Source: Spirometra erinaceieuropaei
Taxonomy: Eukaryota > Platyhelminthes > Cestoda > Diphyllobothriidea > Diphyllobothriidae
Assembly: GCA_902702965.1 (NCBI GenBank)
Contig: CACRXP010000399.1
Span: 466,528 to 530,527 of the forward strand
DNA: 64,000 nucleotides
Direction: 5' to 3'
Shown: positions 19,005 to 31,530 of the stretch, in pieces
Numbering within the stretch: position 1 is the stretch's first letter
How the letters are laid out: the number at the start of each line of letters is the position of its first letter
Notes under the pieces: model-generated
The model's input: the letters and a program-made list of their open reading frames with translations, nothing else
Told to the model about the DNA's origin: nothing
Databases searched by the model: none
Program-made: the position numbers and the translations under genes

Positions 19005-20065
19005 TAACAAACACTTTGGTTCCTTATAATTTAAACTCTCCCAAATAAACATTCATTGAGTGCTAAAATAAACACAGAGTCGCCTTTCATATTGTGTACA
19101 TGGACAGCTGTCACGAATCCACATTTAAAGTAGTCAAGGAAATTTGGAAAACTATTGAGACCATTGATTGTTATAAAAGTGTAAAAGCAAATGCCGTAGT
19201 CTCAAATGAATCCAGTTGTCTGGTTTTGGTTCCACTCGTTTTCTGATTTGTCCATTTAGAAAGTGCCTCTAATACCTGCAGGTGTGTCTTTAGTCAGCTG
19301 ACTGCGTTTTTGCGCTTATCTAAGTGAATTGTACGAGAACTGCTTTAATGTGCTTTTCATAGTCTTATATCATTTAGATGAATAAAGTACGGCATTTACC
19401 TAATAAATACCACTACTTTATTCAAATCAGTTAAATAGACATAAGACCTCTGCCGGATATATGGGCACGACGCTAATTAACTACACTTTGGGTAGACTGA
19501 TTCTTCCGCGATTTTTTGTAGGGTGACTTATGTCCGCCGGATCGATTAACGCCCGTTGCGAATTGAATGTACCCTGTAATATCGAGCAGTGATAGGCAGA
19601 AAATGTTACGTCAAACTAGATATTTTTAAGGTATTTTTTGAAGAAATAAGTAAGCCATATAATGCAGTCGTTACAGGAGTACACAGATATTCGCCTACAA
19701 ATAACCGTTATTGGTTAAAGAGACTGGAAAGGAAGAAGGAAAAAATCTTCAATTGTAGTGCCGTGTTTTCCGGTAAATAACCTTTTTTTGTGTAAGGAGG
19801 GTGATTCTGTCAAATTTACAATTTCCTGCTGTCCTAATGTCTCGACAGTCGCAAAATGCCCAGAGGCCATATCGCAAGGTTCGTGCGGAGCAGTAAACAT
19901 TACGTATGCCGGCATTTGATTCTCTGACAGCTCCTTTAATGACGATGTAGAGGATATCAACGATAGTCGAGACTCTACAATGTCAACAGTCATTTTCTGT
20001 ATATTCAGAACAGTGGTTCAGAACAGGGCTCCTCTATAGGCTTCGTCACTTGAAAAAAGATGACC
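19005..20065 (+). repeat. 1.06-kb duplicated block, copy 2
   Basis: Direct repeat of 15830-16885. The minus-strand frame at 19715-19993 (92 codons) exists only in this copy and is disrupted in the other, so it is judged chance. Confidence 0.8.
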
Positions 20066-20689
20066 CCGCGCAAAACTCGACACAATTATATTTCGTCGGC
20101 ACCGATGGTCAAACACGTAGAAGTCACAGGTAAAATTGTCATACATACAGATGGCAAGAGAATCTGTGAGTCGGGGTGAATTAACCTTAATCCCTACGGA
20201 TAAAATTAATGACGTAATTAACCTGCTTGCTCAGGACGTAATTAGCGTCAAATGCCTCTACATGCGGATGCTCCCAGAATCTCTCAGCCGCGTTGTATGG
20301 ACCTTAGTTTGTTATCGTGAGAATAATGACCTGTCAATTCGGAACTTTCCTGATTATGTAGAAATGCTAACCGGCAGTCTTTGACGATGAAGTTACTGGC
20401 TGACATGGTGTTGACTTTTTTGACAAAATTTAATCCGTACAGCTGACCTACTCGGGACATAAATCAGATTCCAGGGATTTACAGATGGGACATAATAAGT
20501 ATCCCAGGGATTAACAAATGCCACTAACATCGCTTTAAATTAAAAAACAAACAGTATCATCTTTTAAATAATGGTCTCAGCACCTTTGACTAGCATGACA
20601 ACATCGAAAAAACGCAAGTTGTAAAAAATCTTCTTACACACGGACAGCCCAGAGAAACCTCAGGAATTCAGATAAAAACGAACCTCATG
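20066..20689. other. No recognisable gene
   Basis: A frame at 20136-20384 was considered as a possible galactosyltransferase remnant because of a short RENNDLSIR word, but nothing around it fits. Otherwise AT-rich anonymous DNA. Confidence 0.35.
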
Positions 20690-21700
20690 CAAGCGACTTA
20701 TCCGAGATGTACGAGCTTCTTATGAACTGAGGCACCTGAAAGAGGCGCAGCAAAAGCCAAAAACACTCAACGCATATATAAGGAGCAATACAAATAACCA
20801 ATATCATTTGGCAACCCTAAAGGACAGATATAACTGAACTATGGACGATGGCTATCAAAAAGCCAAGCCTCTTTCCGAGTTTTTCCAAAGTGTCTCTATC
20901 ACGGAACCACCCCTCCCGTCCCGTTCTCTGCCACAGCTTGTTAACCACCCACTTATAAACACAGTATTTGTTTTCACTGGAGATAGTTTAAGCAGAGTTA
21001 AATAACCTGGATCCGGCCAAGTCACCTGGACCAGATGAGATCCCAGGTGTAATTCTGCGTCAGCAAACCGAAGAATTAGCAGAGTCACTTTCTATAATCT
21101 TCCAAAAACCGCTGGAAGCTGGCAAACTACCTGACACATGGAAATTGGCAAACGTCGTACTTATCTACTGGGGAAGATCACGACTATGTCCCACGGACTA
21201 CCGGCTGGTTAGTTTAGCATGCATTTGTTGCAAAGTGATGGAAAAATTATTTAAAAAATATATTACATCACTCGATACTTTCCGCTGTCAAATCGCCTCA
21301 GTTCAACATGGCTTCTGCGAAAAGAGTTCGTGCCTCACAATCCTTCATTCGTCACTCCAACACTGGTCAGATGCCATGGATGAAGGACATCCAGTTAATG
21401 TCATTTGCTTCGACTTCAGCATGGCGTTCGATTGCATCCTACATAAGCGTCTTATACGAAAATTGTCAGAAGTAGGGATAAGAGAAAATCTTCTGAACTG
21501 GATTAAGCTTTCCTAAACGGACGGCGACAAAAAGCCACTGCGGTTGGCTACTGCTCAGAATGGGCACCTTTTATGAGTGGAGTCCCACGGGAGTCGATTC
21601 TTGGGCCGCTTCTATTCAGTATCAATGTAAATGACCTAGTACAGGAAGTGAAATCGGACATAGTGCGAGCGCTTATCTCATAGGCAAATAGATTTTATAT
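20690..21700 (+). pseudogene. LINE reverse transcriptase fragment (CR1/Jockey-type)
   Basis: A linker YELRHLKEAQQKPKTLNAYI precedes LDPAKSPGPDEIPGVIL (about 21005), then LPDTWKLANVVLIYW, YRLVSLACICCKVMEKL, QHGFCEKSSCLTILHS, ICFDFSMAFDCILHKRLI and VGIRENLLNWIK. After a frame break, FLNGRRQKATA and GVPRESILGPLLFSINVNDL follow. This is the fingers and palm of a non-LTR reverse transcriptase. The FADD motif and the endonuclease are missing, GVPQGS reads GVPRES, and there are stops and frame changes, so it is an internal dead fragment. It is a different copy from the LINE at 33-37 kb. Confidence 0.85.
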
Positions 21701-21999
21701 TGGAAACGTAACGGTCTTGCAAATTCGAAGGATTTTCCAGTGGCGCTTTAATAATCCGCGGTTTTATCCATTAGAAAGACATCAGTTCTGTTTTAGGTGA
21801 GCGTAGGATCAGCCAAACAAAAGTCAAATGGGCTATAAAACGACAAACATCGTACAAGCCAGTATGTTACACGCCCCGTTAAACAGTCCTTCGACGTCCA
21901 GGCAAAAGAAAATATCCTGTACCCATATACCAATTGCAAAAGGCAATATGGCTAGCATACGTCTGCTTTCGATTAATTCTCTTCAGGCCTGCACATTTA
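21701..21999. other. No recognisable gene
   Basis: Short frames only; sequence between a LINE fragment and a PLE remnant. Confidence 0.35.
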
Positions 22000-23110
22000 T
22001 ATGGCTATTGAAGTAACGAATGCAAAATATACGGGAAAATATATAATTGATATGTAACTTGGGTTCGAAGAGGGGAGATTAGGGGAGGGGGAGGGCGAAA
22101 CACCATAACTCCAGTCGGTGCTAGGGTCCCGGCGAAGGCAATTACATACGGGTGGCCGGCCTGGTGGCTTTGACCCATTATAACTGTAGGGCCTGTACGA
22201 AAATCTTCTGTGCGCATAGGACCGGTCGGCGTAGCCTAATTGCAACCACCTCTGCTGTAGCCAACAAGCGCTGCCCAAGCAGTTTTGGATAGCTTGATGG
22301 GACCTTTTAGATCACTATGAAGGCTTCTGTGGCGTCTACACTGCGGCCTGTGTCTACCATGTGCGCGAGGATCGAGTTGTTGATGTTCTTTATTTTTTCT
22401 CTTCCTAACCATGTTGCGAGATGCTCTTTATTTTGGATAAACGCCAGTTCGTGCGACTAATATATTCTGCCCCACAGAAGCAGGTGAAGGAGTGAATGCA
22501 CACACAGAGGTCGTCTGAGCTGGTAGTCTGTCCTTGCCCTCTCCGTATAGGATGGGACTAGTGGAGAACTGGTCACGCATGCCAGCTGCTGGAAAGGTCT
22601 ATGGTATAGCTTGGATTAGGCGTCTTCTCATAAGCTTACTTGCTGCATGCCTTTAAAATCGAACCCTGATAAAGAGCCTTTTCTTTTCTGCAGTCAGTAT
22701 CGGGGGCTTTTGCGGTCTATTGACCATGTTCTTAGCGATGAATCGATCAGGATACCCGTTTTGGCGAAATAGACTTCGATGATCTGAAGCTCTTTCTCAA
22801 CGCTCTCAGCTGAGCAGATTCATTTCACTCTTTCTATCAAACGGCGGACTCAATTACGTTCAGCGTTTAGCGGTACGAAACTCCCAAAATATTTTTATTG
22901 TACAAAGCACGTTTTCTTACACTAGACGCTACGTCGAATGCTGGCGTCAGGTCTTCTACTCAGAAGCGCATTCAGAAAGGGAATTGAATCAGACTGTTCT
23001 TCTTTCAGAGTGAACTTTATTGATTGGTGCGCCTGATATATGTCATCCAGTAGAATTGAGATGTCGCTTACAAGGGGAATATTCGCAACTCTAAAACAGT
23101 CCACACTTAC
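22000..23110 (-). pseudogene. Strongly decayed Penelope-like element (third family)
   Basis: The minus-strand frame at 22922-23104 reads ILLDDIYQAHQSIKFTLKEE, then IPFLNALLSRR, matching the RT region just after the YVDD motif in PLEs (the intact family reads LPFLDVLVQRK). Further along, in shifted frames, come FRQNGYPDRFI and KNMVNRP, then YCVHSFTCFCGAEYISRTNW near 22480-22530, the start of a GIY-YIG domain with CxC, and SILAHMVDTGRSVD near 22370. Many frame changes are present. The stretch 22000-22280 may be its 3' untranslated end. The spelling differs from the other PLEs here, so it is a separate family. Confidence 0.7.
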
Positions 23111-24479
23111 TAATTTATTGCATTGTGTTCAACGTAGGTTTTTAGTGTGGAGCGAAAGATTGCAGAAACCATTTAAACGAACTTGGCCCGACACATTCTT
23201 TAAAGGGCACAAACAGTCCAAAATGTTCAACCGGTATAGTTATTCGTGATGGTTCGGCTACTGCCTTCTAAGGTTTCGTAACAAGATGACTGAAACACGA
23301 GAGGATATTAAAATCTATTCAGCACATAAGCCTCGAAATGAGATCCAGGGTGTGCACGTGACTTATTGTTCGTCATTTAAAATCCTTCCTATGTTTAAAT
23401 TGATTAAGCCTATTTGCTAAAATGACATACGGACAACCGCGGAAGCAAACAGTTGTCACTCAAGTTTTTGCTGTAACTATTGGCAGAGCAGCAAATTGAA
23501 AAACCGAATGGTATAAATATAGGCGTACAGTGCGTGACCTATCTCATGAAATGTTGGCTGAAATTCTGAAATGTGTTTTCGATTAGGAAGGATTACTTGG
23601 TCGTGGTTGTGTAACTGATTATCTTAAGGCATACGCTTATAACATTTTGGACTCGACATGATGTCGGCTTTTAAACGCGCTTATTTTTAACCCCCTGTAC
23701 AAAGCGTGCTCGGCAAAAAATGACTACTTAAGTAGCATACAATTTTCCCATTGATTTTCGATTGTCTTGGAAATTCAAATATATTTTATAGAAACCAGAA
23801 ACAAATTTTCAGGCAGGTATGGGAAGGGATTGCAATACCATCTAGTTTTCGCCGTACATCTTATACAAGATTCATTTATGCTGCAATTGGACAGTTGTGA
23901 GATTATTATTTTTAAATAGCTCTTACTGACGTTATAAGGTAGTTAGTTGACAATGGCTAAGTTCGCGCCCGCCAGCAACTTCCTGAAGATGAAGCGGAAT
24001 ACGTAGATTTCTAATGCGCACAGTAAAATTTGTAATCCATTTCACATTCGCAATTTTCTGTTTATTTTAGAATGAGAGCTTACGACATATCTTGGCTGGA
24101 ATTGCCTATTATTGCAACAGTTTCATATTTGACATTGTGTGGTGGTTGGCATTTAGCAAAATTATCCTCATAAAATAAAAGTAAACGGGAAACCTTATAA
24201 ACTTCTTCCTACTAATTACTTGAAGCGAAACTTGCGTTATTCCACTTATTCGGTGGCGCTTATTCCATTACAGCTTATTATATTCAGCGGTAAACATCAA
24301 TACAATTAAAGACCCTATGTTAAACGGTACATACAATATTATGTGCCCGTGTCATACACATGTTACAGAAGATTGTTTCGAGCTTCCAGTATTAAAACCC
24401 GAAAGCACTTATTTGTGGATGATTATGGCAAATTGAAACAACAATTATCCTCAATGACAGTGGAAATTTGATAATCGGC
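23111..24479. other. No recognisable gene
   Basis: AT-rich DNA without supported frames or repeats. Part of the body of a decayed PLE could lie here but no motif was found. Confidence 0.35.
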
Positions 24480-25000
24480 AACTTGGTGAAACAGACCTCT
24501 GTCAAGTCCGAGTTCGTGCAATCTTGTACCGAGGCGTTTGCCCGTTTCACCAACAAACCTTGCATTGCAATTTAGGCATGGTATGCTGTAGACCACCGCC
24601 GACAGTTATGTCGTTGGTAGCGGGTCTTTCAGCCTCAAGATTTGCTGTCTGATCGCGAATTCTGGTTAAGGAGCCAAACCAATACCCAAAGTTTCCAGGA
24701 TTCTTGCAGTTGCGTTTTGAGGCAATTGCATATGAAGGAATTCGGGTAGATGTTGGCATTAAAAAGACCCTTTAAGTTATTCATTTCCGCCTTCCTCCCA
24801 TTGTCGTTGCTACAGAGTGTTGGAGACAACTGCGTTAATGACCACCTGGGTGATATCTTCGAAAGTGGAGGATGCACCTTGCACTTTTTGCCTTACGTAA
24901 TACCGTTGTCCTTATTTTCTTGTCTGTCAATCTTGTAACTCGTACGCCCAGGAAGGGCAACTGATTGCTGACTTCCTTTTCCATAGTAAACTAGGTATCT
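24480..25000 (-). pseudogene. Penelope-like element fragment (same family as 62.5-64 kb)
   Basis: On the minus strand, GIY-YIG words with PCLNCNARFVGETGKRLGTR lie at about 24520-24590. The frame 24635-24877 reads CSNDNGRKAEMNNLKGLFNA and NIYPNSFICNC, which aligns with CSDDSGTRKEMNYLQAFLKA and NGYLKSFKRNC of the PLE at 63.3-63.8 kb. Nucleotide words such as GTTCGTGCAATCTTGTACCG and GAGGCGTTTGCCCGTTTCAC are shared with about 63270-63310. Frames are broken and the RT core is absent. Confidence 0.8.
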
Positions 25001-28000
25001 ATAGAACAAATCCAGTCAAGGTTGCATCATGTATCGTGATCTTAACCTGATTTTTAATCAGATAGATTTTGATGTCACCATCGGCATCGTGGGCATAATA
25101 CAGGCTAGCATCGAGGGCAACCAAGCGCTGACAGTTAGACGTCGTAGTCTAACCACTTAGCCTGGGTCTGTTATATTCAGGTCAAAGCCACAGACTTGTT
25201 CATCAGAAGAGATTCTGAAAAAGATTTCACCCCACTGTGCATCGCATTTTAGGACGTTTGAACGCATTTTGACAACCGAAATCAATAAAATTTTAACAAG
25301 TTACAAAAGTCAGTTGGATGCAGATCATAATGCTTGAAGTACCATCGCGGTGTGATTTTGTGCCCCTGGATTAAAATATCAAACATTTCTTTCTGGGCAA
25401 TCTTTTTAGACAATTATTTCTAGCCTCTTCTATTGTGATGTTTGCATAAATATTCGTCTATTCAACTGTGATCTTAGTGAAGGGATTGTAGCCCTGTAAA
25501 AACAATTTGTGACACTGGCTTTTTTTTTATTGAAATTGAGGGTGCTGCTGGCAATAAAACGACCCAAACTTACCTTTTAGTCTGCGCAGGGTAAAATTCA
25601 GATCAAAGTCACTGCCAAGCGGGTGGTAGTTATTAGTGCGGATGTATGTAATATGATTAAAACAGACTTTGCGAGGTGAGGAATATAAAAAAGAAATCAA
25701 TTAGTTTTGTCGATTAGTATGTACTCTTCATCACAAACTGCCCGTTTGCAGCACCCCTGTGAAACAACGGGTAACGCACATGCATCCATTTGAGTAGGCT
25801 AACTTCTTATTTTCTACAATGATGAACGATCTGCTCGATGGGTGACATCAAGGTTTGCACTTTGGTCTTATAATATCTGCGTCTCGCATTTCTGCTGTTG
25901 GTGGGTTTCTTGTGATATCTCATCATGATTGTTAAGCATGATGTCAATAGCAGTCTTTTTTTTCAGTCAGTTTAAATGCGGCCGAAAAATCGCCTTCTCG
26001 CTAATATAAGCCTCTGTTCTTTCCTGACGACTGCACATTTAATCTTTGAACTGTTATGCATTGTACTTTTCCATTGATAAATGTTTGTATTGTAAGTCAT
26101 TTGAGCTGTCAGTTGGAAACTGTTGAATGCACAAAATTCTGCAACGTATCATCCGATAGACTATTCAACCAAAAGTATTTGTATCTCAAATAATTCATGT
26201 TTATGATGAATAAGAAACGTTTTACCTAGAAGTTGTGCTTCAAACAAACCTTCTACTCTTTCCATCATTAAGCTTTCTTTCGTCAGATTGGATTAATCGT
26301 CTGCATTTTAGCGACGTCATTTCAAATTCATCCGAATAGAAATACACATTAGTCTCCACGGTCACCATCAATAATGAATTTGAAGAAAGAGCAACGCGCT
26401 GTTTACGGATTGTTTCCAAATTTTAACGAGAGGGACGACTCCAAGATGGTCAAACCGCAGGCAGTAAGATTGCACAACTAAGCAAAGCGCGTTTGGCGTG
26501 CGGACATAAAGAAATGCTCTCACTATATAGTAACGCGATGAGATTAAAACGCAGAGTTATTTTCCAGACCAATATTGCTGAAGTAGGGATAACTCTCATC
26601 AACACAATAGGCTGCGACAGCGAAGCCATTGAAATTAAGGGCACAAATATCGTCAGCAGATTTTTACGTTAGAATGATCGTTAATAACCTTGCACAGTTT
26701 GAAAGAGTTATGCTGCATCATTAGTTAAGCTTTCTCCAAGCAGTATGAATGGTTTATTTAACTTAAGTGTAGCTATCACATTCGATAAACAAGGCAATTG
26801 AATCTTAATCAAATCATCGTCAATCACATTGCTTTTGTTATTGATAGTTTAGATTCAGACCAATTTCTTTCTGATAATCACTCTGTCGTCCTTCTCACAT
26901 CAAACATGATGTTAACGTCCGCAATCCGACAAGCACATTCTTTTATTGCACACAATAACCACAGTTAGTTTTGGAATGAGCAAATTCATGTTAAATGGAT
27001 TGATTTTGAAGGGGTTACACAATTCCTGAATTAAAGACACCTTTATCCAAGACCATTGCGTATTAAAAATAAAAAACATGGGTTGATAACGTGTATAGCA
27101 GTTGATTTCAGCGCAGTATCTGATTACCCATTAGATTTAATGGGCAAGTTGGTTGCATCTCGAATCCGACAACTGTATGGCAGAGCTGAGTTCAGCAACG
27201 TCCAAAAACTGACCAAGAACTAATTTTTATGTACTCGGACAGTCGAAGTGTGGTAATGGCATCAGTCTGGACGATGGGAAGTCGACATCTACAACTTAGC
27301 CACGGTAAGCATACTTACTTATGGAAATAGCAATGCGAACTCTAATATTTTAAAAAGTTAACACCTTTGAACTGCACGGGCAATCCAGATGCCTTAAATT
27401 GTTTTCTAAACCAGCTGATTCGCTGAGTAATTTAACAGGTACTGTTCAGAAAAATTTTGGCGATTGCTACTGAACAGGCGGGTTTTCGAGTCTGCAATTG
27501 TGCCCTCGTACACGTGCTCCCTTCGGCAAACTCCAATTTAGAAATTTTGCCTGTTCAAAGACGACCGTGCGTAAGCGGCAAATGATAAAGTCATTTCAGC
27601 CTCATAAGAAGGACTTGTTCAATTATTTAGGATATCTTGATTATTGGACCGTCGTATATGCAGGACATCTTAGCTTAAAAGGTGGAAATGAATTATATAT
27701 AGGCATATATATAGGCATAATTTATCCAAGGACTCTATTTTCCATTTTAATTTGATAGTTGCTTAATCATTTTAAATCAAAAAGACATATTTTTTTTAAA
27801 ACACCCATGCTTAAAATGTTAGTAGACTTTAGAATTTACTGAAACGAATTCCGTGTTTATGCCTGAAATACAACAAAATCGGCAGTTGTAAGTCAACCAC
27901 ACATTCCAAACAAATATGACCCTGACTTGGAAGAATGGATTTACAATTTGCATTTGAGCCATTGTAATCTTAGCAGAAATTGTTCGAAATGTTATCAAAT

Positions 28001-28099
28001 AAGAAGGATAGATTGTGTGTATATGTGAAGTCGGCCTTTAAAGGAAAAACATGTTAGTTATATGCTCATGTTAGGTTAGGCGGGTTAAGGTCTTCAGGG
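25001..28099. other. No recognisable gene
   Basis: Three kilobases of mostly AT-rich sequence. Frames at 26450-26644 and 27498-27755 are short and motif-free. I saw no clear repeat shared with the rest of the window. Confidence 0.4.
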
Positions 28100-28980
28100 C
28101 TGGGTAAATGAGGTAAAAGTGTTCTTTGAGTGATGTTCTTGGATGAAGTACACGAAGTAGCCATCACGATACGCGTGGTCAAGAGCGTACGGGAACATAT
28201 GTCCGCCTGGTTAGAGGGAATTCGGACCTGATCGATTTCGCGTTCTATTCTTGCACATGTAATCCATACGAATCATCGCGTCGATGCTAAGGAGGCATGT
28301 CAGATTGTGTACCGGGCACCAACAAGCTTCTCTTAAGGCCTTCGCCAAAGAATACTAGTGACGGTCGAGGCAGTTGCTATACGGCCAGTGAATCCTGTGT
28401 TATGCTGGCAGAAAATCCTGATGCGAAGGCTCTCTCTACCGTGGCAAATGACAACCTCAAGTGATGACATGTCAAATCGAATCCTTAATTACATTGATGA
28501 GTTCTCCGCGAACTCAATCCAAGATTATCAATCAAAGACACTCCTATCCCCCTGCTCCAGTTTTGTGAACCAAAACACGCCGACCTCTTAAAGCGCGATG
28601 TTTGGGCAAGAGCAGTTTTAAGAATCAGAAGCTTTTGGAACAATTTAAAACAAAGCCAATCGAAGCGAAGAGACAAGTCCCAGGAAGCATTCTTGATTGC
28701 GTTGTAGATCGGCGCTCTCGAGTTTCGTTGGGAGCCAAATACCTTAACCATTCATATTTGCTCCCCCGCCTGTGTTTTTACCCTTTTCGATTCCCCGGAT
28801 AAAGCACAGTTACTTTCATTACATGCATCGCATCCTTTACAAAACGCGACGCCCTACCTGATGAACCTCGAACAGATGGGATTTGGGTCTGTTTGACGGA
28901 AAGGATATAGACGACCCCGCTCCTCTCGTCCGAAACCCTCATTCGGGCTATAATCAAGGTAAAAACCGGATGATTACTGC
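28100..28980 (+). repeat. Dispersed repeat family R3, copy 1
   Basis: GTGATGTTCTTGGAT-GAAGTACAC near 28132 and CATTCATATTTGCTCC near 28750, then CGCATC-CTTTAC-AAA, CTGATGAAC and GGTAAAAACC-like words, are shared with 31110-31530 in the same order. Identity is moderate and copy 2 lacks much of the middle. No protein was recognised. Confidence 0.5.
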
Positions 28981-29102
28981 CTAAACCTAAGTAAACGGCT
29001 TGCCAGTCACCAACTCCTTGCGATCACAACGCAAGCACTCAATCCCCTTCAACATTTCATGCTCCCAACGAAACTCGAGAGCGCGGATCTACAACGCAAT
29101 CA
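28698..29102. repeat. Short inverted repeat pair with 325-bp spacer
   Basis: ATTGCGTTGTAGATC then CGCTCTCGAGTTTCGTTGGG and AGC at 28698-28738 is the reverse complement of GCTCCCAACGAAACTCGAGA then GCGCGGATCTACAACGCAAT at about 29064-29102, with one or two differences. The arms may derive from two inversely inserted pieces of one retroelement end. Confidence 0.7.
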
Positions 29103-29560
29103 CCCCCACCGCCGATGATCACACCTCCGATGTCCCCCCGCCCGAGTCCTCGATCGCCAGCACCATTTTCCTCACCACGATGCACGCTTCGACGACGACC
29201 ACCACAAACATCACCACCCAAAATGTGTAAAGTAGGTTATTAGTGTGTCCTTCGGCTGCCCTCTTTGCGGCTTCTTAGACGCATGTTGGATGCGTACCGC
29301 ACCCAAAAAAATATGCGCAAATCCAGCCTGCAGGCTGAGACGAGGCGGTGTGTGACACGCAGATCTACATCGCGAGGTTTGGGGAACGTGCGGCTGGCCC
29401 AGGTTGTTGAAAATCATGGCCCAGCGTAGATGCGGTCGCAGGCCTGGCTACAGATTGTCGGCGTGCCGGTCGACTCTGCTCCAACTTACATCCGGCCTTT
29501 TTTGACTTTGTGGGTTGCGAAGCGCGCGCTGGACATATTCGAAATTAACGGTTGAGCTGT
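28981..29560. other. GC-richer segment, likely retroelement-derived
   Basis: The plus-strand frame 29000-29230 reads SCSQRNSRARIYNAITPTAD and ends in a Thr-rich run (HASTTTTTNITT). This Pro/Thr-rich composition resembles linker regions of the zinc-finger LINE, but the resemblance is weak. The segment 29230-29560 is GC-rich and unlike its flanks. No function is assigned. Confidence 0.35.
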
Positions 29561-31109
29561 CAATGACGACGCTAATATGATTTTGAGACTACACTTGTGA
29601 ATAAGTCGTTGGAATTGTGGTGTTGAGTTAATCGCTTATTATGCTGTTCGTAAATGTAGTTAAGTCTGGTAGCATGTCGAGAATCGTAAATGGATGTTAA
29701 TATTTATTACTCAAATTTGGAAATATAAGATGTCTCTGAGAATTAGATTTCGGAGACAGTAAAATTAACGTCAACCATAGTTCCTTTCAAAGAACTACAT
29801 TAAGATTTGTGTGTTACGTTTGAACGACTAAGGAAAACAGGCATAAGACAATGTCAATTCGAAAATTAAGCAATATCCGGCGCTTTATTTATTAACATCT
29901 TCAAATAATAAACAATTTAAACTTGCTTTGAATCGAAAGAATAGAAACGATTGTGAACAAGGAAGCCAAAGTTGCATGCGTTTTGAATTAATTTTTTGGG
30001 TGTACCGCACTCTACCACGATCATTTTTTTCAGTTCTGCACTGGTACTCAAAATACAAAATCCACACACAGTCCGCCAAATACGTTAACATAAATTTGAC
30101 ATGAACAATCGGGTGTCTTAATCCAGTTGAAATGGGGGGATACTTTGATATGCAGAAAGCCCTATGGCTACACTTTTTAACCTACGTTAAAGTTCTTTTA
30201 GAACTGCTAGTGAACCTGCATAGACGCATAACAGGGGCACACCCATCAAGAGCGCGAGGTGTCATGGGCTAGCCTACGCCGAAACCTTTTCCTTCCTAAG
30301 TGCCCTCTTAGGAGTAAATCAAGAGCATGCTAAGTTCTCTGGACTGGGATGGCTGTCTGACCTCGTGCGTGGTTTTGACATTGCTGGCGATATACTGCAC
30401 CCTGAAAGTAGCGAACTATTTGTAAACACTCCCGGTCAACGATTAAATGTTCCACAGCAACAAAGGTCACGGATGACTCCATTCTTACAATCCAGCCTCC
30501 AACAGTAGGAATGGACGACAAGTATAATTATTTTATAAGAGGTTTAACGTCTTCGACCATAATCTAGCAGGTCTTAGGCCGTTTGACCATCTCCAGTGTA
30601 TTCAAGATCGCCTTCTTTGTCAGCCTACATTTGATGCTGTTCATGGCCTCAGTTTATTCGGTCAATAGTCTCACCAACTGATCCAATAATTGTGTTATGT
30701 TCTCCAAATTGTCTAAGTATAAATATAAAACTATAAAACCACCCTCGGACTGCGGGTGACTCCATATGACATCCGCAACTAACAACTGGAATTACACTCT
30801 TTCATAATCTTGCCATGCTTATACGTCCTCTTGTCTCCTCGACCTCAACTTTTTAAACCCCTTCTGCTTATAGGCATACCCTCTTTTGAAAAAGCCAGAC
30901 AATAGATACAAGACTTAAACGACGGTGAACATGTCTTTTTTGTAATTCTTAGTCAGGCCAATACATTTATATGATGGGAATGAAACTCTATGAAAATAAC
31001 AGTTATTGGAAGTATCTCAAGGGCCCTTAAGTGATTGTCACTCCCCTGCACAGGCAGCGCGCAAGACGCGGTCAGCGGTGTTTGGTCCTCAGACCTAGGA
31101 TATAAGTAT
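29561..31109. other. No recognisable gene
   Basis: AT-rich, with only short unsupported frames such as 29885-30091 and 30330-30521 on the minus strand. Confidence 0.35.
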
Positions 31110-31530
31110 AGGAGAGTTTTTCATTGATGTTCTTGGATTGAGTACACAGAGTTCTAATGGCAGTAATTAGGGAATTAGGACGGCATTTCGTCACCAGCTG
31201 CCAATGAAAATATTTTTTTTAATTTCCGCAGTTTTTGACAGCCAGTTTGTCCAAGATTTTGTAAAAGAAGGGAAAAGCGTTTATACTGCCTAAGCCAAAT
31301 TTCCTTATTCATTCATATTTGCTCCTTCGCCGGTAGTTTCGCCTTCTACGATCCTTTTGGAAAAATCGCAATTTTTTCAGTCGATACACCGCATCACCTA
31401 CGAAATGTGATGCTCTCCCTGATGAACAGCGCAAACACGTTATCTGGGTCAAATTGGCGGGCATGGTCTAGACAACCTAGCTCTTCTTGTCCTAATCCGC
31501 AATCAGGAACCCGTTTTGTTCATTAAAATG
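31110..31530 (+). repeat. Dispersed repeat family R3, copy 2
   Basis: Shorter relative of 28100-28980: TTGATGTTCTTGGATTGAGT near 31125, TTCATTCATATTTGCTCC near 31305 and then GATGCTCTCCCTGATGAAC. It is non-coding as far as can be seen. Confidence 0.5.

Noticed and set aside
19715..19993. 92-codon minus-strand frame as a gene
   Set aside because: The duplicate block at 15830-16885 has the same sequence region with the frame broken, so it shows no coding conservation.
20136..20384. Possible galactosyltransferase exon 2 remnant (word RENNDLSIR near GEDDDLSIR)
   Set aside because: Only about nine residues resemble the family; neither the preceding NGASN-type nor the following segments match, so it is likely chance.
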